Source: CAZLBC01 sp964557575
GTDB lineage: Bacteria; Planctomycetota; Phycisphaerae; SM23-33
Length of the DNA: 64,000 nt
Reading direction: 5' to 3'
Assembly: GCA_964557575.1 (NCBI GenBank)
Contig: CAZLBC010000001.1
Coordinates: 1-64,000, forward strand
Numbering within the stretch: position 1 is the first letter of the stretch; every line of letters begins with the position of its first letter. Made by a program: the position numbers and the translations under genes. The notes beneath the pieces are model-generated. The model worked only from the letters and a program-made list of their open reading frames with translations. It ran no database searches and was not told the DNA's origin. Below are positions 42,537 through 51,210 of this stretch, piece after piece.

Positions 42537-43254
42537 CTTCCGGGGCCTCCTGCACTGGAACGTCAATGACGGGTCCGTCCGGCCCGGCGGAAACCAAATC
42601 GGACCTACCGGCTCCTTCCAAAGCCTTCCAGAACTCGCGCAACCGGTCCCGGGATCGCGGGGATTCCGGAGGTTCGGGCGCGTCGGGATCGTGTTCGAAT
42701 ATGTTGATAACCGTGTTTGTCTGGTTGAAAAGCTCGTCGACTCCCTTGTTCCGGTCGACGGACATTTTCTTGACGTAGTCCAACGCTTCGCTCATCGACT
42801 TTTCCATGATCTGGTAGACCTTGGCGAGATTACTGTCGGACATGTCGGCCAAGCGTGCGGGGTCGAGGAGGAGTTCGCGGATGTCTTCCAGTTGTTCGTA
42901 CAGCGTGCCGACGGTTTGGATGCGTCGAACGGCAAACAGGTTCAGCGCGACCCGAAATCGCGCGTCGTGGTCCTTCAACAGGTTGTGAATGACCTGCTGC
43001 GCGATGTTGTCGATCTGGTCGTCGGACAGAATATTGCGAACGACGGTGTCCGTAATGGCGGGCATCGAGTCAGGATCGGACAAGTCAAGGAGATTCAGGT
43101 CTTCGCTCGGCGACACCGCACCGTACTTTTCCTGAAACTCCTCCATCGACATCCCGTGCTTCTGCCGGAGATGCGTGTTCGTGATCCGCTTCATCGACTG
43201 CCCGCATATCGGACACTCAATCAGCCTTCGCGCTTTCTTCTTCTTCTTTGCCAT
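42460..43254 (-). CDS. MucR-type zinc-finger protein
   Basis: 264 residues. LIECPICGQSMKRITNTHLRQKHGMSMEEFQEKYG is the C2H2-like Ros/MucR zinc finger at residues ~13-45. The middle is helical, including LYEQLEDIRELLLD and YQIMEKSMSEALDYVKKM, and the C-terminus is acidic, with a poly-E run that overlaps the poly-K run of the next gene. DNA recognition at the packaging module is plausible. GGAA ribosome site. Confidence 0.75.
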   Translation of the reverse strand: MAKKKKKARRLIECPICGQSMKRITNTHLRQKHGMSMEEFQEKYGAVSPSEDLNLLDLSDPDSMPAITDTVVRNILSDDQIDNIAQQVIHNLLKDHDARFRVALNLFAVRRIQTVGTLYEQLEDIRELLLDPARLADMSDSNLAKVYQIMEKSMSEALDYVKKMSVDRNKGVDELFNQTNTVINIFEHDPDAPEPPESPRSRDRLREFWKALEGAGRSDLVSAGPDGPVIDVPVQEAPEDGAQEEEEEETSHESGNETTSAGGG

Positions 43255-43771
43255 GTTTCCAACCGAAATTCATCGACTTTTCAAGGTGCGCCACCCGCCG
43301 CCGGATTTCCCGGTCGTCGACTCCGCTCCGCTCGGCGAGAACGCCGACGGGAACTCCCCTATGGTATTCCTTCAGAATGTCGACATTCCGGATCGCGGCT
43401 TTCACCGCACCGATAGTCGGAAACTTGACGGAAAGTCCGCCGAAAATTTCAATGATCCGAAGGAATTTCTCAGGGCCGATGATTTGGAGGATTTCCGGAC
43501 AAAGATCGAACGGATCAATTCCGACAAGGGCCAATGACAAAGACTCGCCGTCGATAGTCGGCGAGTCTTTGTCTTGGTTCCCGGAACGGAACACGGCTTC
43601 CGCGACTTGTGTCAGCTTCACCGCTCGCGATCCGTCGATTTCATGTACGTGCGCCATGTTCGCGGAATCCGGCTTCGACCCGGATTCCAAGTGCGCCATC
43701 GCTTCGTTCAATGCTTCACGAAACTGGCCGCCATGGCGTATTTCGAGGGTTTCACGCGATTTTTCCACCAT
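43217..43771 (-). CDS. Mor-like transcription regulator
   Basis: 184 residues. The C-terminal ~85 (LQIIGPEKFLRIIEIFGGLS ... KEYHRGVPVGVLAERSGVDD) match the Mor/C family: a helical dimerisation part with the FGG turn, then an HTH. The N-terminal ~80 residues are not conserved. A 15-bp perfect hairpin (43536-43573) lies in the coding sequence between the two parts. Mor-type proteins activate phage middle promoters, so it may control genes to the left. Confidence 0.65.
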   Translation of the reverse strand: MVEKSRETLEIRHGGQFREALNEAMAHLESGSKPDSANMAHVHEIDGSRAVKLTQVAEAVFRSGNQDKDSPTIDGESLSLALVGIDPFDLCPEILQIIGPEKFLRIIEIFGGLSVKFPTIGAVKAAIRNVDILKEYHRGVPVGVLAERSGVDDREIRRRVAHLEKSMNFGWKHGKEEEESAKAD

Positions 43772-43859
43772 ATCGTACGCCCGCCCACAAGGGAAACAAC
43801 GGGTCGATGATACAGGCGCAGGGTGGTCCTATGCAAGTAAATTTCAGAACCGCGCGGCA

Positions 43860-46328
43860 TCAGACCGTTTCGTACGAAGTGATCCCGTCTTCCTTCACGG
43901 CTTTTAGGACGGTGTGAGGGCCGATGATCGCCACGTCTCCCCGGTGCGTGATCAAGATTTTCGTACTGACCGACACATCGCGCAGGAGAAGCTGCACAAC
44001 GCGACTCGCAGCCTCTCCGTCGAGGTTTGACAGGATTTCATCGTAGGCTTCCACGTTGGGCTGCACCGTGCTGGCAGACCGGTTGAGGTCCCGGAAGGCC
44101 AAAAACAGCGCGACGTCGACTTTTCTCCGCTCTCCGCCGCTGGACGCGTCGTAGGAGCCTCCGGCCGTTGAAACGTACAGCGTGATCTTGTCGATCAGGT
44201 TCTTGTCCTTTTTCTGCCGCACCGGGGACAGCGAAATCTGCGTATGCACGTCGAAAAGGTACGCACAGTGAGCTTTCAACCGCTCGTTCAGGTATTGCAA
44301 CACCGAATCCATCATGAACGACCGGATTCCGGCCAATCCGAAGGACTTCACCACGTATTCGAGGACGTACGCTCGGTCCGTGGCCTCTTTCACCTTCTCA
44401 CGGCGGACCGCCACCAGCGAATCGATCTGCTTTATCTGGTTTTCGATCGATTTCACCGTCACGTACGGGTCGGACTCCCGGAGCGTCTTCAACGCACCCT
44501 CCGTGCGAACGATTTCCGTCGCCAAGTCGCCGGAAACCCGGCGTTTATCCGCCAAAACGGCATCGATGTCGTTCCGATACTTGTCCCGGATTTTGTACAC
44601 CTCGCGCAACGACGTTTCAGCGGCGTCCACCTGCGCCTTCGCTTCGGAAACGCTCGTCGCCGACCGGGATTCGAACTCCTCGACCTCCTGATCATGGACC
44701 GCTTGGACGCGCGCCCGTTCCGCGTCCGCCGCGCCTTGCTCATACGACCGCTTCTGCTGCAAATGGCCTATGCGCCGGTCGATCTCGTCAAGTCCTTCCG
44801 GCTGGCTGTCGGACAAGCGCGCGAGTTCTTCGTTGGCGGCCGCCGTTTCCTGGTCGCGCGCCGCTGTCAACGCGTTGATCGCGTCCACGACGGAATTGCG
44901 CTCTTCGTGCAGCTTCGCTCGCTCGTCGTTGTGCGCCGCGACGAGCTTTTCGTCTTCGGCGATGGCGGTCTTCGCGGCCTCGATCCTGTTCACGATCTCG
45001 CAACGCGCCTCGTCCGGGTTCAGCATCTCCGAAATATGCTGACGCATGGACTGAGCCGAAACGACGCCGCCGCACGTCGGACACTTGGAACCCGGTTCCA
45101 GCGTCATCTCCTCGATACGACGATCAAGCGTCGCCAGATCGCTTTCAGCGGCTTGTAAACGGCCTCTGACGGTCATATCGGGTTGGCGCGGGGTCCAAGC
45201 CCGGAGTTGAGCGTCCAACGCGCTGATCCGTTCGTTGTGCGGAGCGACGGATTCGGTTAAATCCGTGTTCGCCTTCGCTATCCGCGCCCGGATTTCCTCC
45301 GCCTTTTGATTGTGCGCCGAGATCGCGGCGTTCCGCATTGCGTTGTCGTTCGCGATCTCGGCGTCAATCGCGGAAACCTTCGACTGAAGCGTGGAAACGG
45401 CCTCGGTCATGTGTCGCCGCTGGTTTTCCATGAGCGCGTTTCGTTGCGCGTTCACCTGATCCTCGACCGTTTGCAAATTTTGCTTCAAGCCTTGGATATG
45501 CGTGTTCCACCCGTCGATCTGACTATCGTACTGACCGATGTTCGCCGCCTTCTGCTTCTCGGTTTCGGCGATTTCCCTCGACAAGGCGTCGAAGCCGGTC
45601 TGGCGCGTTTGCAGCAACTCGGAAAGACGCGCGATTTCCGTGTCGATCGACGTTTTCTTGAAGTCCGCGTCGACATTTTCCGCTGAAAGCGTGATGTTCA
45701 ACTCCGCCTTCTGATCCTCCAAAGCGACAATGGCGGATTCTTCCTGCGCTACAGCGGCTTTTACGGCGTTCAACCGGTGCTTGGCCTCGTCGTGAGCTTC
45801 CGCGAAGACGTTCGCTCCGATAAGCCCCTCGATGAACTCCTTCAGTTCCCGATCCGACATGTCCGTGTACCGGAATTGGAATCCCTGCCCGATCAAAACG
45901 AGCCGGGCGAACGCGTCGGCGTCCATTCCGAGTTCCCGCGTCACGACGTTCTGCGTAACGCGCGGGTCGGTTCCGGAAATGTCGGTCCCGTCCAGCACGG
46001 CGATGAACGCATGCTTGTGCTCCTTGTGCTTGCGATACCGGTCCACGACGAGTTCGCCGTTGGCGACCTGCACGACAACGCGGACGTGGCAGTTCTTCTT
46101 GGTCTTCTTGTTGACGACGTTGTCGACGTACCGAACTCCGCGCAGCGTCTTTCCGTAAAGACACCAATACAACGCCTCAATCATGGCGGACTTGCCGGAA
46201 CCGTTGGACTCCGCGCTCGGATCGTCCCGATTCTCGCCGGTCACGACAAGCAGTCCCCGGTTTTCGACGTCGAGGTCCATCGACCCGATGGACATGAAAT
46301 TTTCAGCTTGGATTCTTTTGAATTTCAT
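43860..46328 (-). CDS. SbcC/gp46-type recombination ATPase
   Basis: 822 residues. Walker A SNGSGKSAMIEALYW (~41-55), Q-loop VLIGQGFQFRY, long coiled coils, zinc hook CPTCGG near residue 415, second coiled coil, ABC signature SSGGERRKVDVALFL (~728) and the Walker B region VEAYDEILSNLD, then the H-loop ITHRG. It is the ATPase partner of the SbcD nuclease encoded two genes upstream. Together they process DNA ends and, in T4, drive recombination-dependent replication. Confidence 0.92.
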   Translation of the reverse strand: MKFKRIQAENFMSIGSMDLDVENRGLLVVTGENRDDPSAESNGSGKSAMIEALYWCLYGKTLRGVRYVDNVVNKKTKKNCHVRVVVQVANGELVVDRYRKHKEHKHAFIAVLDGTDISGTDPRVTQNVVTRELGMDADAFARLVLIGQGFQFRYTDMSDRELKEFIEGLIGANVFAEAHDEAKHRLNAVKAAVAQEESAIVALEDQKAELNITLSAENVDADFKKTSIDTEIARLSELLQTRQTGFDALSREIAETEKQKAANIGQYDSQIDGWNTHIQGLKQNLQTVEDQVNAQRNALMENQRRHMTEAVSTLQSKVSAIDAEIANDNAMRNAAISAHNQKAEEIRARIAKANTDLTESVAPHNERISALDAQLRAWTPRQPDMTVRGRLQAAESDLATLDRRIEEMTLEPGSKCPTCGGVVSAQSMRQHISEMLNPDEARCEIVNRIEAAKTAIAEDEKLVAAHNDERAKLHEERNSVVDAINALTAARDQETAAANEELARLSDSQPEGLDEIDRRIGHLQQKRSYEQGAADAERARVQAVHDQEVEEFESRSATSVSEAKAQVDAAETSLREVYKIRDKYRNDIDAVLADKRRVSGDLATEIVRTEGALKTLRESDPYVTVKSIENQIKQIDSLVAVRREKVKEATDRAYVLEYVVKSFGLAGIRSFMMDSVLQYLNERLKAHCAYLFDVHTQISLSPVRQKKDKNLIDKITLYVSTAGGSYDASSGGERRKVDVALFLAFRDLNRSASTVQPNVEAYDEILSNLDGEAASRVVQLLLRDVSVSTKILITHRGDVAIIGPHTVLKAVKEDGITSYETV

Positions 46329-46705
46329 TCGGTATCGTCTTCCGTGTAATCGAAAACAACGCTTTTGTGTTCAAACCACCGCTTCACGAAATCGCGGATC
46401 GCCGCGTCTCTGTCGGGGTCCCTGAAACAGTCCAAAATCCCCTCGCGGAACCGCTGGTTCGGAAGCTCGGCCAAGAACATGTGAAACAGCGGAAGCGCGA
46501 TCCGACCGTGCATCGCCTCGGCCATGGCGCGCTCGACCTTTACTTGTTCCTGTATCCCGGAAACGATCGATCGCGCCTGCGGACTTTCCGGGTCGCCGAC
46601 GGCCTTGCGAAGAAACCGAACGATGTTCGGACACTTCGCTTCGACGTCGCGGACCTGCTCCGGCGTGATCGGATCGGGTACATCGGGATGCTTCTCATTC
46701 ACCAT
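46325..46705 (-). CDS. Hypothetical protein between sbcD and sbcC
   Basis: 126 residues, mostly helical, with PITPEQVRDVEAKCPNIVRF near the start and an acidic end (FDYTEDDTE). It overlaps both neighbours (4 and 11 bp), so all three are probably translated together. T4-like phages carry a small gene 46.1/46.2 in this place; no sequence similarity can be claimed. Confidence 0.6.
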   Translation of the reverse strand: MVNEKHPDVPDPITPEQVRDVEAKCPNIVRFLRKAVGDPESPQARSIVSGIQEQVKVERAMAEAMHGRIALPLFHMFLAELPNQRFREGILDCFRDPDRDAAIRDFVKRWFEHKSVVFDYTEDDTE

Positions 46706-47777
46706 GCGGACGCACCTTCCTCAAAATGTCCAACCCTTCCGCCTCGACGGCTTTCGCCAGCCGGACCGGAGGGACCTGCCGCGTGTACTCCCGGAACGCG
46801 TCCTCGGGAGACGTGTGCGCGTTGATGTCGCTCCGGTTGACGACGTCGGGCGGATCGTCCGGAACCACGGTGACCTTCATGCCCTTCGGAACGCGACGTC
46901 CGTCCAGCTTGTCGCCTTCCGCCGACGGAAGATACGTCCGCACGTTCCACCGGTCGACCGGGATGTCGCAAACGTCCCGGAGCCGCTTCATTTCGTCCTC
47001 GGCTTGCACGTGCGTGTCAGCCTGTATGGTGTGGACCGGGCGCGCCGCCGGGTTGGAAATCCATTTGAAATCCTGCAGGACGGGCAGCCGGGGTTCGGGC
47101 AGGTCGAGGAGCACCGCTCCGCGCGGGCAATCGACGATGTGGTCCTTGTACGTGTGGTACAAGCACGAACCGACGACCAAGCTGTGCCCGACGACCTGCG
47201 GATGATGGTAGTGACCGCCGACGTAATAGATCGCGTCCTCGTTCCCGATTCCGGGGCCGAACGTGTTGTCGACGCCGCGCTCCTCGATCAGACCGCCGGG
47301 TTCATACATCGCTCCGGAGACCTCAAGGTGTCCCACCATGAAGCTCGCGTCCGGGTCGGAAGTGTACCCGACTTCGTTGAACGGGATCACGCGAATCTTC
47401 ACGCCGCCGATTTCCACCGTCGTTTCCTTGTTGATGACGCGCATCTTGTCGTTGGGAAACACGTCGGAAATCACTTCGACGGAAGTCCACAGACCGCCCT
47501 TCTTGAACATGTCGTGGTTTCCGGGGATGGCGTACACCGGAGCGTCGGACGTCGTGACCAAATGCCGGAATCCGGACTTGACCGCGTGAATGCTCGGCGT
47601 GTCGACCGACTTCTGGAAGTGGAACACGTCGCCGAGAAAGAACACGGCGTCAACGTTTTCGGCATTCGCGCGATCCGCGACAAACTCGAACGTTCCCTTG
47701 ATCTGATCCAGAAAGCTCATGCCGAAAAGGCCGTGCTTGATGGTCGCGTGCAAGTCGGTGAAGAACAGTATTTTCAT
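46695..47777 (-). CDS. SbcD/gp47-type nuclease
   Basis: 360 residues. All Mre11-family metal motifs are visible: D8-x-H10 (FFTDLHA), G49-D50-VFH, GNHD (86-89), VGHLEVSG (148-155) and GGHYHHP (187-193). The enzyme acts as a double-strand exonuclease and hairpin endonuclease with the SbcC ATPase. The C-terminal ~120 residues form the capping and SbcC-binding part. Start overlaps the upstream zinc-ribbon gene by 4 bp. Confidence 0.92.
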   Translation of the reverse strand: MKILFFTDLHATIKHGLFGMSFLDQIKGTFEFVADRANAENVDAVFFLGDVFHFQKSVDTPSIHAVKSGFRHLVTTSDAPVYAIPGNHDMFKKGGLWTSVEVISDVFPNDKMRVINKETTVEIGGVKIRVIPFNEVGYTSDPDASFMVGHLEVSGAMYEPGGLIEERGVDNTFGPGIGNEDAIYYVGGHYHHPQVVGHSLVVGSCLYHTYKDHIVDCPRGAVLLDLPEPRLPVLQDFKWISNPAARPVHTIQADTHVQAEDEMKRLRDVCDIPVDRWNVRTYLPSAEGDKLDGRRVPKGMKVTVVPDDPPDVVNRSDINAHTSPEDAFREYTRQVPPVRLAKAVEAEGLDILRKVRPHGE

Positions 47778-47998
47778 TCGGAGTCTTCCTTTTCAGTTTC
47801 ATTCCGCAGTTCGGCGCAGCGTGAACACACAAGGTTTCCGTTCGCGTCTTCCTCGGCGCACGCGTCGCAAATCGTCGCGCCGCATTCGCACTCCGTGATG
47901 TCGCCTTTGTACACGACTGCGCCGCAACCGACACACTCGGCGTCATCCGGCCCGATGTCATGCGGGTTCGGTTCGATGTAATCATCAGGATACGTCAT
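47774..47998 (-). CDS. Small zinc-ribbon protein
   Basis: 74 residues from ATG 47998 (GGAGG). Cysteine pairs CVGCG, CECG, CDAC and CSRC give two likely zinc ribbons; the tail is acidic. It overlaps the sbcD start. Unknown function. Confidence 0.6.
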   Translation of the reverse strand: MTYPDDYIEPNPHDIGPDDAECVGCGAVVYKGDITECECGATICDACAEEDANGNLVCSRCAELRNETEKEDSE

Positions 47999-48719
47999 CT
48001 TCACGCCTCCACTCAAAATGATGAAACATTCCGCCGTCCTGCTTGTGCTGGCGGAGCTTCGCCGCGACTTGCCTGCCCAAACCCGTCAGCTTGAACACCG
48101 GGTTGACCCCGGTTCCATCCCATATCAAGAGACCTTCGGCCTCGGCGTCCTTGCAACAGGACCAGTCGTCGTGACCGTACAAATCGATCGACGACGCGCC
48201 GCCTTGTCCCTCGAGACGCGTCGGATGCTCTTTGTCCCCGCAACGCGCCGTCGGGATTCCGGCCCCGTGGCAGGTGTTCCGCATGTGCTGCGGATTGGCG
48301 ACGCCCCCGTAATCGACGACCCGGGTCTCGATGTACGCGAATGTCGACCAGTGGTCTTTTCCCCACATCTCGACCGGAATCTGCGTGAATCCGCTGGCGA
48401 GGCGTCGAAAGCGGCCGTCGACACCGTACCCGTAACCGACGGGAACCTTGATGTAATCCCGGTGGTCCACGCGGTCGACAAAAACAACCGGCGCGCCACA
48501 GGACGGACACGGCTTCCCGCTCGCGAAACGCGAATACGCTCCGCGCGTCGGCGCGTCGGCGGACCGAGTGAGCTTCCGGCCGCAAAGCGTGCATTTATAG
48601 TGCGCCATCTCCGCGCGGCCGTAAAGCCGGATGCGCTTCATCTTCGGCTTGGGAAGCCGCCAGTTGGCCGGTTCCGCCGTTTTCAACTGAAACGTCCCGG
48701 TTTCGCTCTTGTCGCGCAT
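47985..48719 (-). CDS. Zinc-ribbon protein
   Basis: 244 residues from ATG 48719 overlapping the upstream TGA. CTLCGRKLTRS ... CPSCGAPVVF (residues ~41-80) is a treble-clef/ribbon. The later part has CCKDAEAEGLLIWDGTGVNP and GLGRQVAAKLRQHKQDGG, the latter resembling a winged-helix wing. A start at MAHYKC is also possible. Function unknown. Confidence 0.6.
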   Translation of the reverse strand: MRDKSETGTFQLKTAEPANWRLPKPKMKRIRLYGRAEMAHYKCTLCGRKLTRSADAPTRGAYSRFASGKPCPSCGAPVVFVDRVDHRDYIKVPVGYGYGVDGRFRRLASGFTQIPVEMWGKDHWSTFAYIETRVVDYGGVANPQHMRNTCHGAGIPTARCGDKEHPTRLEGQGGASSIDLYGHDDWSCCKDAEAEGLLIWDGTGVNPVFKLTGLGRQVAAKLRQHKQDGGMFHHFEWRREDDVS

Positions 48720-48997
48720 CACGTGTCCTCCGGTCCCATCGGGGTTCCAACGGGAGGGAACCCCAATTCCTCTTGTACGTCAACGACATTCTTCGCAATC
48801 CGCTGAAGAAGGGTTTGCCCGCACGCCGAACAGTACACTTCATACTGTTCAACATCTTTTCCCTTGATCCGCCCCACGCTCTTGACCTTGAGCCGGTGTT
48901 CCCGGATCGCGCAACCGCACACGCCGCAGGCTTTTCGCATCTGCGCGGTTACCGGCTCGACGCTGGCCAAAAATCCTTTCGGGAACTCAAGCGACAT
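48719..48997 (-). CDS. Zinc-ribbon protein
   Basis: 92 residues. CGVCGCAIREHR ... YCSACGQTLL form a four-cysteine ribbon. Its end overlaps the next gene by one base. Part of a run of three small cysteine-rich proteins. Confidence 0.6.
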   Translation of the reverse strand: MSLEFPKGFLASVEPVTAQMRKACGVCGCAIREHRLKVKSVGRIKGKDVEQYEVYCSACGQTLLQRIAKNVVDVQEELGFPPVGTPMGPEDT

Positions 48998-48998
48998 G

Positions 48999-49631
48999 TC
49001 AACTCCACAAAAGCTCTTTCATCGTGTGCCACTTCTTCTCGATCGCTTCCAATTCTTCGACGCGCGCCTTCAACTGATCGGCTTCCGCGAGTTTCCGCTG
49101 TTGGGCCGCCGTTGCGCCCTTGACGAACTCCTGCGCCTCGGCGAGCGCGGCCTTCGACTGGTCCAACTCTTCCCGCAACTCAGCGTTTTCCGCGTAAAGC
49201 GTGTTCAAAGACGACATCAAGTGGTCGATCACGGAAAGTTCCGCCGCGTTGTCGACGCCCTTATCGGATTCCGCGCTTTCAAGGAACCGGTTCGCCTTGT
49301 TCATCGCCCTGTTCATCGCGCGGTACTGGCGAAGGTCCCGCGTGTCCCGGAGATTGAATTTACGTGCGACGTAATTCAACGTCCCGAGCGTGTCCATGCG
49401 CGGATCGCACACGATGGAATCGTCGCCGTTGTCTTTGGCCCCGGGGCCATGGTCGCTCACGCGGATCGAAAACAACAGGGTTCCGTTGTCCGTGTACGCA
49501 TGAAGATATATCGATCCGCGTTCGGAACGATGCTCCGTGCATTCCATCTTCCACACGTACTTAATGTACTCGCGGCACTTGTCCGCCGCTGCTTCAACTT
49601 GCTCTTGGGTCGGCTTGTCGTGTACGCTCAT
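48999..49631 (-). CDS. Hypothetical protein with coiled coil
   Basis: 210 residues from ATG 49631 behind GGAGGACATTTTT. N-terminal ~90 residues are mixed (SIYLHAYTDNGTLLFSIRVS), the rest is a helical coiled coil (ENAELREELDQSKAALAEAQ). No known family. First gene to the left of the serine tRNA group. Confidence 0.6.
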   Translation of the reverse strand: MSVHDKPTQEQVEAAADKCREYIKYVWKMECTEHRSERGSIYLHAYTDNGTLLFSIRVSDHGPGAKDNGDDSIVCDPRMDTLGTLNYVARKFNLRDTRDLRQYRAMNRAMNKANRFLESAESDKGVDNAAELSVIDHLMSSLNTLYAENAELREELDQSKAALAEAQEFVKGATAAQQRKLAEADQLKARVEELEAIEKKWHTMKELLWS

Positions 49632-49697
49632 AAAAATGTCCTCCACCCGGTATATCGGGTAGAGGACGGCGATTCATGAGGATAATTTTGAATTTTA

Positions 49698-49786
49698 TGG
49701 CGGAATGCGGAGGACACGATCCTCAGTCGCCCTGCGACCCAACGGGTTAGCAACCCGCGCCAGCACGCCTGTCTGATTCGCATTCC
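49698..49786 (-). tRNA. tRNA-Ser(GCU), T loop altered
   Basis: Class II tRNA. Acceptor GGAATGC/GCATTCC, discriminator G, CCA encoded. D loop contains GG. Anticodon loop TTGCTAA. The T loop is ATCGTGT rather than TTCGANN, with a four-bp T stem. Confidence 0.85.
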
Positions 49787-49788
49787 GA

Positions 49789-49877
49789 TGGCGGAGAGCG
49801 GAGGACACGATCCTCACACCGTATCGGTGCAAACGACTTTCGAGGCCGCTCCGGCGCGCCTGTCCGGTTCACTCTCC
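49789..49877 (-). tRNA. tRNA-Ser(CGA), T loop altered
   Basis: Acceptor GGAGAGT/GCTCTCC, CCA encoded, anticodon loop CTCGAAA, variable arm GCACC-GATA-GGTGT. Same ATCGTGT T loop. Its first nine bases (GGAGAGTGA) are also the last codons and stop of the gene 49869-50024. Confidence 0.85.
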
Positions 49878-50024
49878 GCTGTTTCGCCGATCGATCTCTT
49901 CGTTTACAACCCGCAAACGTTCCGCGTACTTCGGCCCCCACTGCTCGTACATCTTGCGATGAATCTTCAGCTTCGTCACGCAGAAGCTCTTGATCCTGCG
50001 CGCGTAATGTTCCAAGTCTTCCAT
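49869..50024 (-). CDS. Small basic protein ending inside a tRNA gene
   Basis: 51 residues from ATG 50024 (GAGGATTGAC). A helical basic peptide (IKSFCVTKLKIHRKMYEQWG). Its final codons GGA GAG TGA are the 5' end of tRNA-Ser(CGA). Unknown function. Confidence 0.55.
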   Translation of the reverse strand: MEDLEHYARRIKSFCVTKLKIHRKMYEQWGPKYAERLRVVNEEIDRRNSGE

Positions 50025-50025
50025 G

Positions 50026-50280
50026 TCAATCCTCGACGACGTACTTGTCCGACGCGACCGTGACATAGTCGTAGTTCGTCGACAAATCCGATCCGAAATG
50101 AAGCTCGTCCATGGTGAACGGGCCGCCTTCCGCGTGCCTGCGCTTCACGCGCTTGACTCTTTCAACGTGGTCGACTTCCACGACGGAATCCTTGGCGAAC
50201 TTCTCGTCGGTTGCCGTGTGCATAAAACACCCGCCAAAGCGTCTTTCGAGTTGCAAGTCTTCGACGAATCTAACCAGCAT
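50026..50280 (-). CDS. Hypothetical protein
   Basis: 84 residues from ATG 50280. Charged N-terminal half (EVDHVERVKRVKRRHAEGGP) and an acidic, beta-rich C-terminal part. It lies between two serine tRNAs. The open frame extends upstream through the tRNA but the internal ATG is preferred. Confidence 0.5.
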   Translation of the reverse strand: MLVRFVEDLQLERRFGGCFMHTATDEKFAKDSVVEVDHVERVKRVKRRHAEGGPFTMDELHFGSDLSTNYDYVTVASDKYVVED

Positions 50281-50298
50281 TCCTATTCCCCTGTAAAA

Positions 50299-50400
50299 TG
50301 GCGGAGAGCGGAGGACACGATCCTCAGGCGGTTTCTTCCGACCCGTCCGGATTCCAACCGGAGCCAGCGCGCCTGTCTGGTTCACTCCCCGGGAGTGCGA
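50299..50400 (-). tRNA. tRNA-Ser(GGA), T loop altered
   Basis: Acceptor GGGGAGT/GCTCTCC, CCA encoded, anticodon loop TTGGAAT, long variable arm, ATCGTGT T loop. The 50324-50521 coding frame runs through most of it. Confidence 0.85.
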
Positions 50401-50521
50401 AATCGAGTTTGATCTTTTCAATCGGTCGCGCCGGAACGACGGTGACCTTGGTCACCTCGGTGATGTTCCCGAATCGGTCTCCGTAGAGAACAACATCGGT
50501 TGCCACACTGTGAATGTTCAT
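50324..50521 (-). CDS. Small protein overlapping tRNA-Ser(GGA)
   Basis: 65 residues from ATG 50521 (overlapping the upstream stop as ACATGA). The first ~44 residues (VATDVVLYGDRFGNITEVTK ...) are ordinary; the last ~21 are read from the tRNA gene and are probably non-functional. The frame lacks the TGA that the neighbouring gene uses at the same tRNA position. Confidence 0.5.
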   Translation of the reverse strand: MNIHSVATDVVLYGDRFGNITEVTKVTVVPARPIEKIKLDFALPGSEPDRRAGSGWNPDGSEETA

Positions 50522-50799
50522 GTCGCGTCCGCCGCCTTCCCGTCCTCGACGTTCTGAAGAACATGCAACGCCGCGTCTTCCCAGTATGAGTCCCAAAACG
50601 GACAATGACTGTCGATGTCGGTTCGAACGCGGTGCAACGACGATTCCGGGTTCTTGCAGAAAAACTCGGCGGTCGCCGGAAGGTTTTCACGACCTTCGCT
50701 TCCGCGATACCAATGCCTGCACGTCCGGCATTTTTCCATCCAATCGGCGTGGACGCGGACCGCGAAACCCCACGGGTCTTCCTTCACGTGATACGCCAT
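50518..50799 (-). CDS. Hypothetical cysteine/histidine-rich protein
   Basis: 93 residues. CRTCRHW ... CKN ... HCPFW could bind metal, as in small phage ribbons of the CxxCxxW type. The start lies just left of tRNA-Ser(UGA). Unknown function. Confidence 0.6.
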   Translation of the reverse strand: MAYHVKEDPWGFAVRVHADWMEKCRTCRHWYRGSEGRENLPATAEFFCKNPESSLHRVRTDIDSHCPFWDSYWEDAALHVLQNVEDGKAADAT

Positions 50800-50836
50800 T
50801 TCGCCCGACCTTTCATTTCAACCTGCTCCCGTAAAA

Positions 50837-50926
50837 TGGCGGAAGGAGGGGGAGTCGAACCCCCAAGGCTTTTACGCTCGACCGGGTTCAGGCCGGTTGC
50901 CGTCTCCTGTTTCGGATTGCCCTTCC
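50837..50926 (-). tRNA. tRNA-Ser(UGA) with C33
   Basis: Acceptor GGAAGGG/TCCTTCC, discriminator G, CCA encoded; normal T arm (GGGGG-TTCGACT-CCCCC). The anticodon stem ACCGG/CCGGT leaves loop CCTGAAC, giving anticodon TGA but C at position 33, which is almost always U. Confidence 0.7.
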
Positions 50927-51210
50927 GCGTCCCACGATATTCTACTTTTGAAAATTTCTGAAAGAGCCGGGTCAACACCCTTGAACTTTTCGTACAGTTC
51001 TCGGTACGTCATCGAATACGCGCCTTCCGGGACTTCCTCCACCCATATAGGCGTGAACGGCGGTTCGAACGTTTTGCCAAAATGTTCTATCGTTACCGGA
51101 CCTTTTTCCCGGAGTACCCCGGTTACAGGTTCCAGCGCAGCGCGCGGTCCCAAGTATTTACGAAAAACCGGTTGAAGCGCGCCAAACGATTCCCTGTTAC
51201 CGCCGCTCAT
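50872..51210 (-). CDS. Hypothetical protein ending inside tRNA-Ser(UGA)
   Basis: 112 residues from ATG 51210. Residues ~25-90 (GPRAALEPVTGVLREKGPVT, FEPPFTPIWVEEVPEGAYSM) read as a real protein; the last ~18 residues come from the tRNA gene. Unknown function. Confidence 0.5.
   Translation of the reverse strand: MSGGNRESFGALQPVFRKYLGPRAALEPVTGVLREKGPVTIEHFGKTFEPPFTPIWVEEVPEGAYSMTYRELYEKFKGVDPALSEIFKSRISWDAEGQSETGDGNRPEPGRA

Noticed and set aside
49747..49941. Frame reading across the serine tRNAs
   Set aside because: It is an accidental open frame over tRNA-Ser(GCU) and tRNA-Ser(CGA).
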